Shown piece after piece: positions 56,594-64,000 of a stretch of 64,000 nt of DNA (positions within the stretch are counted from its first letter, which is position 1; every line of letters starts with the position of its first letter). The position numbers were made by a program, and so were the translations under genes. The DNA is from Streptomyces sp. CB02923 (GTDB lineage Bacteria > Actinomycetota > Actinomycetes > Streptomycetales > Streptomycetaceae): contig NZ_LWKZ01000023.1 of assembly GCF_001905005.1 (NCBI RefSeq), positions 372,001 through 436,000 on the forward strand, read 5' to 3'. Under the pieces are notes generated by a model. It worked only from the letters and a program-made list of their open reading frames with translations, was not told the origin of the DNA and ran no database searches.

Positions 56594-57481
56594 GTGACCA
56601 TGCTTGCCGTGCAGAACAGTGCAGCGGGACCGGAGGCGGCAGCGGCCGCGGAGGCGGTGCAGGCGCCCGAGCTGCCCCGGCTCCAGGACGCGACGAAGGT
56701 GGCTCCCCGGGACGCGCGGGCACTGTCGAAACTGTTCCTCGCCCGGCTGGCCGCCCTGGAGGAGGGGACGGCCGAATACCAGTACGCACGCAACACCCTG
56801 ATCGAGATGAATCTCTCACTGGTGCGGTTCGCCGCCTCCCGCTTCCGCGGCCGGGGCCAGGACCTCGGCCACTCGGAAGACATCATCCAGGTCGGAACCA
56901 TCGGCTTGATCAAGGCGATCGACCGGTTCGACCTCTCCCGCGAGGTCGAGTTCTCCACCTTCGCCGTCCCGTACATCGTCGGTGAGATCAAGCGCTTCTT
57001 CCGGGACTCCACCTGGGCCGTGCACGTTCCCCGCCGGGTCCAGGAACTGCGGGTCGAACTGTCCAGGGCGGGCGAGCAGCTCTCCGCCGACCTGGGCCGC
57101 GAGCCCACCGCCCGCGAGCTGGCCGCCCACCTGAAGATCGGTGAGGACGAGGTCGTCGACGCCATCGCCGCCAGCAACGGCTACACGGCGGGACCGCTGG
57201 ACAGCCCCGGGGACGGCTCCGGCGCGGCCGGCGACAGCCGTGCCATCGCCGACGTCATGGGCGACGACGACCCGGCGATGGAACTGGTCGAGAACCTGAA
57301 CACGCTCGCCCCGCTCCTGCACGAACTGGACGAGCGGCGCCGCCGCATCATCGAGATGCGCTTCGTCCAGGAAATGACGCAAGCTCAGATCGGTGCCGAA
57401 CTCGGCATCTCGCAGATGCATGTCTCGCGGCTGCTCACCCGGACCCTGGCGCAACTGCGCAAGGGGATGCTGGACCAGTAG
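56594..57481 (+). CDS. sigma-B/F/G-type stress sigma factor
   Basis: A 295-residue group 3 sigma factor. Region 2 includes LVRFAASRFRGRGQDLGHSE, DIIQVGTIGLIKAIDRFDLS and VEFSTFAVPYIVGEIKRFFR. Region 3 includes LGREPTARELAAHLKIGEDE, and region 4 LDERRRRIIEMRFVQEMTQA followed by IGAELGISQMHVSRLLTRTL. It directs polymerase to stress or developmental promoters and is normally held by an RsbW-like protein. GTG 56594 has AAGGG upstream; ATG 56600 is equally possible. It is divergent from the stressosome-like operon. Confidence 0.92.
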   Translation: MTMLAVQNSAAGPEAAAAAEAVQAPELPRLQDATKVAPRDARALSKLFLARLAALEEGTAEYQYARNTLIEMNLSLVRFAASRFRGRGQDLGHSEDIIQVGTIGLIKAIDRFDLSREVEFSTFAVPYIVGEIKRFFRDSTWAVHVPRRVQELRVELSRAGEQLSADLGREPTARELAAHLKIGEDEVVDAIAASNGYTAGPLDSPGDGSGAAGDSRAIADVMGDDDPAMELVENLNTLAPLLHELDERRRRIIEMRFVQEMTQAQIGAELGISQMHVSRLLTRTLAQLRKGMLDQ

Positions 57482-57526
57482 CCGGGCGTCGGCGGACCAG
57501 CGCGCCCGGAACAGCCGTCCGCCCCC

Positions 57527-58225
57527 TCACCGGCGGATGCCGCCCCGCGCCCCGCGCGACCGGTAGACGACGTACGGACGGAACAGATAGCCGACCGGCG
57601 CGGTGAAGGCGTGCACGAGACGGCTGAACGGCCAGAGAGCGAACAGCGCCATGCCCAGGAGGGCGTGCAGCTGGTAGACCAGCGGCGCGTGCGCCATGAC
57701 CGGCACGTCCGGGGTGAGCGTGAACAGGGAGCGGAACCAGACCGAGACGCCCTGGCGGTAGTCGTACGGATGAGCGCTCGTGGTGGTGGCGGTGGCGGCC
57801 AGCCCGGCGATCAGCGTCGCGGCGAGCAGCGGGTGCACGATGCGGTCGGTACGCAGCGAGGCGGCGCGCACCGCGGGGACACGGAGCCGCCGGAGGACCA
57901 GGACGGCCAGGCCCGCCGTCGTGACCAGCCCCGCCACGCCCCCGATCGCGAGGGCGTTGGCGTGGTAGAGCCACTCGTGGACGTGGACGCGGTCGGTGAA
58001 GGACTCGGGGATGAGCAGGCCGGTGAGATGGCCCGCGGCGACGAAGAGCAGGCCGTAGTGGAACAGCGGCGAGCCGATGCGCAGCAGCGTGCTCTCGTGC
58101 AGCTGGCTGGAGCTGGTGGTGAAGCCGAAGCGGTCGTAGCGGTAGCGCCAGGCGGTGCCCGCGACGAGCAGGGTCACGACGACGTAGGGCAGCACGCCCC
58201 ACAGCGCGGTGTGCAGAGGGTTCAC
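57527..58225 (-). CDS. narI: respiratory nitrate reductase gamma subunit
   Basis: A 232-residue cytochrome b subunit anchoring NarGH in the membrane and taking electrons from quinol. Five transmembrane helices are visible, beginning LWGVLPYVVVTLLVAGTAWR. The haem ligands are in SPLFHYGLLFVAAGHLTGLL (two His) and LVYQLHALLGMALFALWPFS with the later FSRLVHAFTAP (two His). GTG 58225 overlaps the narJ stop by 4 nt and has GGAG upstream. It is last in the narGHJI operon. Confidence 0.95.
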   Translation of the reverse strand: MNPLHTALWGVLPYVVVTLLVAGTAWRYRYDRFGFTTSSSQLHESTLLRIGSPLFHYGLLFVAAGHLTGLLIPESFTDRVHVHEWLYHANALAIGGVAGLVTTAGLAVLVLRRLRVPAVRAASLRTDRIVHPLLAATLIAGLAATATTTSAHPYDYRQGVSVWFRSLFTLTPDVPVMAHAPLVYQLHALLGMALFALWPFSRLVHAFTAPVGYLFRPYVVYRSRGARGGIRR

Positions 58226-58836
58226 CTTCGGTCTCCTCGGGACGCGGAGGCGGGGAACGGGCCCAGGCCCACGGTCTCCAGGGGCGGGGGCCCGGTACGG
58301 GCCAGGCGGCGGGCGGCGGCACGGTCGGCGGGGCGCGGACCGGGCAGGGTGCGGCAGACCGCGTCGAGGACTTCGCTGTAAGGGCTGCGGTAGTCCTCCA
58401 GAGCGAGACGCAGCAGCTCCAGGGCGGCCCGGTGCTCGGTGAGCAGAGCGCGTCCGGAAGCCGGGACGCGGGCGGCGAATTCCAGCATCAGGGGAAGGTG
58501 GTCGGGCAGTTCGTCCGGGGCGGGCTGCCAGCCGTCGGCGCGGTAGCGCGCTTTGAGCCGGGCGAGGGTGCCGCCGCGCCTGCGGGTGTCGCCGTCGGTG
58601 TAGTAGGTCATATGCAGGGTGCGGCGGGGGCTGCGGTCGAACGTGGCGACGTACCGCGCGGCGAGGGCCAGCGGAGTCTCCTCCTCCACGCGGGTGCAGA
58701 ACCGCAGCAGGAGAGCGGCCTGTCCGCCCGTGTCCGGCCGCAGCGCCGCGCGCACACTCCGGTGCCGGGCGGGCCAGTCCGGCCCGGGGTAGGTCAGGAG
58801 CAGGGACGCGGCCTGGTGGACCAGAGAGGCGTTCAC
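58222..58836 (-). CDS. narJ: nitrate reductase assembly chaperone
   Basis: A 204-residue NarJ/TorD-type chaperone needed for molybdenum-cofactor insertion into NarG; it is not part of the mature enzyme. Family segments are VHQAASLLLTYPGPDW, YVATFDRSPRRTLHMTYYTD and GDTRRRGGTLARLKARYRAD, followed by ELPDHLPLMLEFAA and DYRSPYSEVLDAVCRTLP. GTG 58836 overlaps the narH stop by 4 nt and follows GAGGAGAG. Confidence 0.94.
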   Translation of the reverse strand: MNASLVHQAASLLLTYPGPDWPARHRSVRAALRPDTGGQAALLLRFCTRVEEETPLALAARYVATFDRSPRRTLHMTYYTDGDTRRRGGTLARLKARYRADGWQPAPDELPDHLPLMLEFAARVPASGRALLTEHRAALELLRLALEDYRSPYSEVLDAVCRTLPGPRPADRAAARRLARTGPPPLETVGLGPFPASASRGDRR

Positions 58837-60434
58837 GACTCTCCTCGCCGACGGGGGAAGAGACCGGCGGGGCGGCCACTGCCGTTCCAGTTCAGGAGGT
58901 TCACCCGGTCCCGCAGCGAGGTGCCCGCGTGTTCGGCCCGCGGCGCCGCGGTGGGCGGAGCGTGGAAACCCTCCGGGTCGTACATGCCCGGCGCCCCCGC
59001 GCCCTCCAGACTGCAACCGTCGTCCGCACCACCGGGACCGGCGCTGGTGTAGCTGGTGGGAATGACGTAGCGCTCCTCGTACTTGGCCACGGCCAGCAGC
59101 CGGTACATGGCTTCCAGGGACGCGGTGGTCATGCCCGCCGAGGCGGCGATTGCCGGGTCCTGCTCCTCGCCGAGATTGGCGCGCCGCATGTGCGCGCGCA
59201 TCGCGGCCAGCCGGCACAGGGCGGCCTCCACCGGCGCCGTGTCGCCCGCCGTGAACAGATGGGCGAGGTACTCCTGCGGAATCCGCAGCGCGTCGATGGC
59301 CGCGAACAGCTTGGCCGGATCCTCACCGTCGTGCCCGGTGGCGGTCAGCGACTCCACCACCGGCGACAGCGGGGGCACGTACCAGACCATGGGCATCGTG
59401 CGGTACTCCGGGTGCAGGGGCAGCGCCACCTTGTAGGTGCTGATCAGCGCGTACGTGGGGGAGTCGCGGGCGGCGGTGACCCAGTCGTGCGGGATGCCGG
59501 AGGCCTCGGCGGCGCGGGCGACCTCGGGGTCGAAGGGGTCGAGGAAACAGGAGAGCTGGGCCTCGTACAGGTCCCGCTCGTCGGGAGTGGCGGCGGCCTC
59601 GCCGACCCGGTCGGCGTCGTAGAGGACGACACCGAGATAGCGCAGCCGCCCGACGCACGTCTCGGAGCACACGGTCGGATCGCCCGCCTCCAGCCGCGGA
59701 TAGCACAGGGTGCACTTCTCGGCCTTGCCGGTCCGGTGGTTGAAGTAGATCTTCTTGTACGGGCAGCCCGTCACGCACATGCGCCAGCCGCGGCAGCGGT
59801 CCTGGTCGACGAGGACGATGCCGTCCTCGATGCGCTTGTAGAGGGCGCCGGAGGGGCACACGGCCACACACGACGGGTTGAGGCAGTGCTCGCAGATGCG
59901 GGGCAGGTAGAACATGAACGCCTGCTCGTACTCCAGGCGCACCCGCTCGCTCATCTTCTTCAGAATGGGATCGCCGGCGAGCTGCGCGGGCCCGCCGCCG
60001 AGGTCGTCGTCCCAGTTCGGGCCGCCGGTGATGTCGGTGGGGCGGCCGTCGACGAGGGAGCGGGGCGGCGCGGTGGGCACGTTGTCACCGAGCGGCGCGC
60101 CGGTGAGGGTCTCGTAGTCGTACGTCCACGGCTGGTAGTACGCGTCCAGTGTGGGCATCCGGGGGTTGGCGAACAGCCGGGCCAGCCGTCGGGCCCGGCC
60201 GCCGCTGCGCGGCACGAGCCGGCCGTGCTTGCGCCGCCAGCCGCCCTGCCAGGTGTCCTGGTCCTCGTAGCCGCGGGGGTAGCCCTGGCCGGGCCTGGTC
60301 TCGACGTTGTTGAACCACACGTACTCGGTGCCGGCGCGGTAGGTCCACGTCTGCTTGCAGGTGACCGAGCAGGTGTGGCAGCCGATGCACTTGTCGAGGT
60401 TCATGACCATCGCGATCTGTGCCATCACGCGCAT
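58833..60434 (-). CDS. narH: respiratory nitrate reductase beta subunit
   Basis: A 533-residue iron-sulphur subunit passing electrons from NarI to NarG. Cys clusters in order: MNLDKCIGCHTCSVTCKQTW, ICEHCLNPSCVAVCPSGALY, CRGWRMCVTGCPYKKIYFNH (with Trp, as in the 3Fe-4S ligand set) and KCTLCYPRLEAGDPTVCSET. The length and the C-terminal part (PTYALISTYKVALPLHPEYR, PMVWYVPPLSPVVE) match the family. ATG 60434 shares a base with the narG stop (TGATG). Confidence 0.95.
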   Translation of the reverse strand: MRVMAQIAMVMNLDKCIGCHTCSVTCKQTWTYRAGTEYVWFNNVETRPGQGYPRGYEDQDTWQGGWRRKHGRLVPRSGGRARRLARLFANPRMPTLDAYYQPWTYDYETLTGAPLGDNVPTAPPRSLVDGRPTDITGGPNWDDDLGGGPAQLAGDPILKKMSERVRLEYEQAFMFYLPRICEHCLNPSCVAVCPSGALYKRIEDGIVLVDQDRCRGWRMCVTGCPYKKIYFNHRTGKAEKCTLCYPRLEAGDPTVCSETCVGRLRYLGVVLYDADRVGEAAATPDERDLYEAQLSCFLDPFDPEVARAAEASGIPHDWVTAARDSPTYALISTYKVALPLHPEYRTMPMVWYVPPLSPVVESLTATGHDGEDPAKLFAAIDALRIPQEYLAHLFTAGDTAPVEAALCRLAAMRAHMRRANLGEEQDPAIAASAGMTTASLEAMYRLLAVAKYEERYVIPTSYTSAGPGGADDGCSLEGAGAPGMYDPEGFHAPPTAAPRAEHAGTSLRDRVNLLNWNGSGRPAGLFPRRRGES

Positions 60435-63400
60435 CAGTAGCTGACCTCCTGGGAGCGGCGGCGGATGGTGGTGACCGCGTCGCGCTGGTTGCCGGTGGGG
60501 CCGTAGTAGTTGGGGGCGAAGGACAGCTGGGCGTGGCCGCCGATGAGATGGGTCGGTTTGATCAGCAGCCGGGTCAGCGCGTTGTTGACACCGCCGCGCC
60601 GCCCGGTGGTCTGCGACAGCGGCACGTTCACCAGGCGTTCCTGCACGTGGTACATGAACACCGTGCCGGGCGGCATCCGGTGGGAGACGACCGCGCGGGC
60701 GACGACGACGCCGTTGGCGTTGACCGCCTCGATCCAGTCGTTGTCCGTCACGCCCACGGCCTCGGCGTCCGCCACGCTCATCCAGATCACCGGGCCGCCG
60801 CGGGCCAGGGTCTGCATCAGCAGGTTCTCCTGGAACTCGGAGTGGATGGACCACTTGGAGTGCGGCGTCACATAGCGCACGGTCACCGACCGTTCGGCGG
60901 ACGCGCCGGGGCGCGGCAGCTCGCCGAGCGCCGTCAGGTCCAGCGGCGGCCGGTAGACGGGCAGCTGTTCGCCGAACTCGGCGATCCACTCGTGGTCGAG
61001 GTAGAAGTGCTGGCGCCCGGTGAGGGTGTGCCAGGGCTTGCCGTGCTCGGTGTTGACGGTGAACGGCGCGTACCGGCGCTCGGGTGCCTCCTTGCCCGAC
61101 CACTCGAAGCTGGCCGACACCTGCACCGGACGGGCCTGGGTGTCGGAGAAGACGATGCGCCGCTCGGCCACCGAGGCGGCCAGCTCCTCCAGGCCGCGGC
61201 CCGTGCCGCAGCGCCCGGCGAGCGCCCGGAAACCTTCGGCGGCCAGCCGTCCGTTGGTGGTGCCGGAGAGGGCGAGGATCGCCTCGCACAGCTTCACGTC
61301 CGTGTCGAGCAGCGGGCGGCCGCGCGCCGCGCCCCCGGCCGCCGTGCCGCAGCGGGCGGCGAGCCAGTCCGTCTCCGGACCGGCGTGAACGGTGACGCCC
61401 TTGACGGTCATGCCCTGCTCCCGCGGCAGCGGGCCGAGGGCCGCCAGCCGGTCGGCGAGCGCGCCGTAGTCCCGCTCCACCAGCGTGAACCGCGGCCCGG
61501 TCGGGCCCGGAGGCGGCGCCTCACCGGCGGCCGTGTCGTGCTGGAGAGCCGTGGCCACCAGGTCGCACGCGTCGTCCAGGCGCCCGGCGGCCAGCCGGCT
61601 CACCTCCCGGGCGAGCCCGTGGAAGATCTCGAAGTCGGTACGGGCCTGCCAGGGCGGGTCGATGGCAGGGGAGAAGGCGTGCACGTAGGGGTGCATGTCC
61701 GTGCTGGACAGATCGTGCTTCTCGTACCAGGTCGCGGCAGGCAGCACGAGATCCGCGAACAAGGTGGTGGACGTCATGCGGAAGTCCAGCGCCAGCAGCA
61801 GGTCCAGCTTGCCGCGCGGCGCCTGCTCACGCCAGGTGACATCACGCGGGCGCACTTCGGGCGGTGCCTCCTGCGCGCCCGCGTCGTCGTCGGCGCCCAG
61901 CAGGTGGCCCAGGAAGTACTCGTTGCCCTTGGCCGAGGAGCCGATCAGGTTGGCCCGCCACACCGTCAGCACGCGCGGCCAGTTGGCCGGTGCGTCCGGG
62001 TCCTCGCAGGCGTAGGAGAGCCGTCCGGCGTCCAGCTCGTCCGCGACCCACCGGCCCGGCTCCGCGCCCGCCCGGCGGACCCGTCGGCCCAGGTCCAGCG
62101 GATTGGCGTCGAAGGTGGGGTACGACGGCATCCAGCCCCGGCGGGCCGAGCGGGCCACCAGATCGGCGGTGTGCTGCCGGGCGAACAGGCCCCGGCCGAC
62201 CGGGGAGGCGAGCGCGTCGGCCGGGGCCCGGTCGTACCGCCACTGGCCGGTGTGCAGATACCAGTACGGCGTACTGGCCATCTGCCGTGACGGGCGGACC
62301 CAGTCGGCGGCCGTGGACAGCTGCTGCCAGCCCGCGTACGGCCGCACCTTCTCCTGGCCCACGTAGTGGGCCCAGCCGCCGCCGTTGACGCCCTGACAAC
62401 CGGTGAGCAGCAGCAGGGACAGAAAGGACCGGTAGATGGTGTCCGAGTGGAACCAGTGGTTGGTGCCCGCGCCCATCACGATCATGCAGCGGCCCCGGGT
62501 CTGCTCCGCCGTACGCGCGAACTCCCGCGCTGCCCGCACCGCAGCGCGCGCGGACACCGATGTGAGGGTCTCCTGCCACGCCGGAGTGCACGGCACGTCC
62601 GCGTCCTCGTAAGAGCCGGGCCATTGCCCGCCCAGACCGGCCCGCCCCACCCCGTACTGGGCCAGCAGCAGATCGAAGACTGTGGTCACCAGGCGCCCGC
62701 CGACGCGCAGCGCCGGCACCTCCCGCTCCAGCGTGCCCTGCTCCCACTCCGGCGTGCTCTGCTCCCGCTCCGGCGTGCCCTGCTCCTGGTCGAAGCGCGG
62801 CAGCACCACCCGCGCGGCGGTCGCGTCCGGCCGTCCGTACAGGCTCAGCTGCGGATCGACCTCCCCCAGATCCAGGTTCCAGCGCCCCTCGCCGCCCTCG
62901 CGCCAGCGGTCGCCCAGCGTCCCGCCCGGTACGACCGGACCACCGGTGACCGCGTCGACGAGGACGGGCATCCACCGCCGGGCCTCCGCGTCGGCGTCCG
63001 TCGCCGCCCCCACGTCCTGTGCCGTGACGAACCGCCCCGGCACCCGGGCCGCCCCGCCCTCCGCACCCGCCCCGCCCGTTCCGTACTCCTCCAGCTCGAC
63101 GAGGAACGGCAGGTCCGTGAACCGCTTGACGTAGTCCGTGAAGTACGGCACCTGCCGGTCCACGAAACACTCGCGCAGGATCACATGGCCCATGGCCATC
63201 GCCAGGGCTCCGTCGGTGCCCGGGTGGGGGTGCAGCCATTCGTCGGCGAATTTCGTCGCGTCCGCGTAGTCGGGGGAGACCACGACGACTTTCTGGCCGC
63301 GGTAGCGGGCCTCGGCCATCCAGTGCGCGTCGGGGGTGCGGGTGACCGGCACGTTGGAGCCCCACAGCATCAGGTACGCCGCGTCCCACCAGTCACCCGA

Positions 63401-64000
63401 CTCCGGTACGTCGGTCTGGTCGCCGAAGACCTGCGGCGAGGCGATCGGCAGGTCCGCGTACCAGTCGTAGAACGAGAGCATCGGCGCGCCGAGCAGCGCC
63501 ATGAACCGGGCGCCGACCGCGTGCGAGGCCATCGACATCGCCGGAATCGGCGAAAAGCCCGCCACCCGGTCGGGACCATGAGTCCGGATGGTGTGTACGT
63601 GGGCGGCGGCCGCGATCTCCAGCGCCTCGTCCCAGCCGATGCGCACCAGTCCGCCCTTGCCGCGGGCCCGCTGGTAGCGGCGCCGTTTGTCCGGGTCGCC
63701 GGTGACCTCCGCCCAGGCCGCCACCGGGTCCCCGAGCCGCTCCCGCTCCTCCCGGTACATCTCCACCAGTACGCCGCGCGCATATGGATGGCGCACCCGG
63801 GTGGGCGAGTACGTGTACCAGGAAAAGGAGGCTCCGCGCGGACAGCCCCGGGGCTCGTACTCCGGGCGGTCCGGGCCCGTCGTCGGATAATCCGTCGCCT
63901 GCGTCTCCCAGGTGATGAGCCCGTCCTTGACGAATACCTGCCACGAACACGATCCCGTGCAATTCACCCCGTGGGTGGAACGCACCACCTTGTCGTGCGC
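60434..64000 (-). CDS. narG: respiratory nitrate reductase alpha subunit, 5' end outside window
   Basis: The catalytic molybdopterin subunit; 1188 residues are visible and the frame runs off the right edge, so the N terminus is missing. The visible start KVVRSTHGVNCTGSCSWQVF holds the His/Cys ligands of FS0, continuing with EPRGCPRGASFSWYTYSPTR. MLWGSNVPVTRTPDAHWMAE, GAGTNHWFHSDTIYRSFLSL and LVLPAATWYEKHDLSSTDMH are typical. LSFYDWYADLPIASP contains the expected Mo-ligand Asp region. A tandem Glu/Gln-rich insert at about 62.7-62.8 kb is unusual. Confidence 0.95.
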   Translation of the reverse strand, partial: AHDKVVRSTHGVNCTGSCSWQVFVKDGLITWETQATDYPTTGPDRPEYEPRGCPRGASFSWYTYSPTRVRHPYARGVLVEMYREERERLGDPVAAWAEVTGDPDKRRRYQRARGKGGLVRIGWDEALEIAAAAHVHTIRTHGPDRVAGFSPIPAMSMASHAVGARFMALLGAPMLSFYDWYADLPIASPQVFGDQTDVPESGDWWDAAYLMLWGSNVPVTRTPDAHWMAEARYRGQKVVVVSPDYADATKFADEWLHPHPGTDGALAMAMGHVILRECFVDRQVPYFTDYVKRFTDLPFLVELEEYGTGGAGAEGGAARVPGRFVTAQDVGAATDADAEARRWMPVLVDAVTGGPVVPGGTLGDRWREGGEGRWNLDLGEVDPQLSLYGRPDATAARVVLPRFDQEQGTPEREQSTPEWEQGTLEREVPALRVGGRLVTTVFDLLLAQYGVGRAGLGGQWPGSYEDADVPCTPAWQETLTSVSARAAVRAAREFARTAEQTRGRCMIVMGAGTNHWFHSDTIYRSFLSLLLLTGCQGVNGGGWAHYVGQEKVRPYAGWQQLSTAADWVRPSRQMASTPYWYLHTGQWRYDRAPADALASPVGRGLFARQHTADLVARSARRGWMPSYPTFDANPLDLGRRVRRAGAEPGRWVADELDAGRLSYACEDPDAPANWPRVLTVWRANLIGSSAKGNEYFLGHLLGADDDAGAQEAPPEVRPRDVTWREQAPRGKLDLLLALDFRMTSTTLFADLVLPAATWYEKHDLSSTDMHPYVHAFSPAIDPPWQARTDFEIFHGLAREVSRLAAGRLDDACDLVATALQHDTAAGEAPPPGPTGPRFTLVERDYGALADRLAALGPLPREQGMTVKGVTVHAGPETDWLAARCGTAAGGAARGRPLLDTDVKLCEAILALSGTTNGRLAAEGFRALAGRCGTGRGLEELAASVAERRIVFSDTQARPVQVSASFEWSGKEAPERRYAPFTVNTEHGKPWHTLTGRQHFYLDHEWIAEFGEQLPVYRPPLDLTALGELPRPGASAERSVTVRYVTPHSKWSIHSEFQENLLMQTLARGGPVIWMSVADAEAVGVTDNDWIEAVNANGVVVARAVVSHRMPPGTVFMYHVQERLVNVPLSQTTGRRGGVNNALTRLLIKPTHLIGGHAQLSFAPNYYGPTGNQRDAVTTIRRRSQEVSY
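62722..62792. repeat. imperfect 24-bp tandem repeats inside narG
   Basis: About three units encode QEQGTPER, EQSTPEW and EQGTLERE-type segments on the minus strand, in a predicted surface loop of NarG; unit-number change would not break the frame. Confidence 0.6.

Noticed and set aside
1..64000. tRNA, rRNA, insertion sequence, prophage or integrative element
   Set aside because: No cloverleaf-type sequence, rRNA segment, transposase, integrase or flanking direct repeats were seen on either strand; small RNA genes could still be missed by eye.

Overview
The window looks like chromosome from a Streptomyces or close relative. GC is very high, GTG and TTG starts are common, genes often overlap by 4 nt (GTGA, ATGA), a chitinase carries the Streptomyces-type chitin-promoter element, and one regulator contains a rare TTA leucine codon, as in bldA-dependent genes. 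About 55 protein genes are supported. I see no rRNA, tRNA, CRISPR array, insertion sequence or integrase. Both edges cut genes: an AraC regulator on the left and narG on the right.

Region 1 (1-20.2 kb) is mixed accessory and housekeeping content: a secreted protein of unknown function, RNase HI with an extra Cys/His tail, a secreted lipase, a PucR/CdaR regulator, an EEP-family protein, an anion-type ABC transporter with a duplicated fused permease but no binding protein, a GH18 chitinase, an ArsR-MFS pair with two matching operators, a HelD/HelR-type RNA polymerase motor, an SDR, a stand-alone CheB methylesterase and a methyltransferase. At 20.3-20.65 kb there is a compact unit with its own promoter, a structured leader, a 39-codon ORF and a terminator.

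Region 2 (22-43 kb) looks like one stress or dormancy island. It holds BrkB, DUF2252, a diacylglycerol-kinase-like protein, two DUF7144 membrane paralogues, a LuxR regulator with a TTA codon, an AhpD-like protein, a large LAL regulator, DUF1269 with a shortened partner, a GH63-GH13 pair, a DUF7144-PPK2-SulP operon, a DHA2 MFS exporter and an RDD operon. Nearly all its promoter regions carry an inverted repeat TCACCC-N5-GGGTGA, with constant 17-bp geometry apart from a rearranged tandem version upstream of the LAL gene. I propose this as the operator of an undescribed local regulon. It is the most interesting signal in the window.

Region 3 (43-48.4 kb) holds a secreted beta-propeller phytase, a LysR regulator divergent from an MFS gene with an inverted repeat between them, an Asp/Glu racemase homologue and a small secreted protein.

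Region 4 (48.5-57.5 kb) is a partner-switching signalling cluster: a PP2C phosphatase, a MarR regulator, an RsbV-like antagonist, an RsbW-like kinase, then a translationally coupled operon rsbR-rsbS-rsbT-(ATPase/PP2C fusion)-(SpoIIE phosphatase) facing a sigma-B-type sigma factor. It encodes stressosome-like sensing upstream of a stress sigma factor.

Region 5 (57.5-64 kb) is a respiratory nitrate reductase operon narGHJI on the minus strand, with narG running off the right edge. Its position beside a stress sigma factor and a dormancy-type island suggests a locus for survival under low oxygen or stress; this link is inference.
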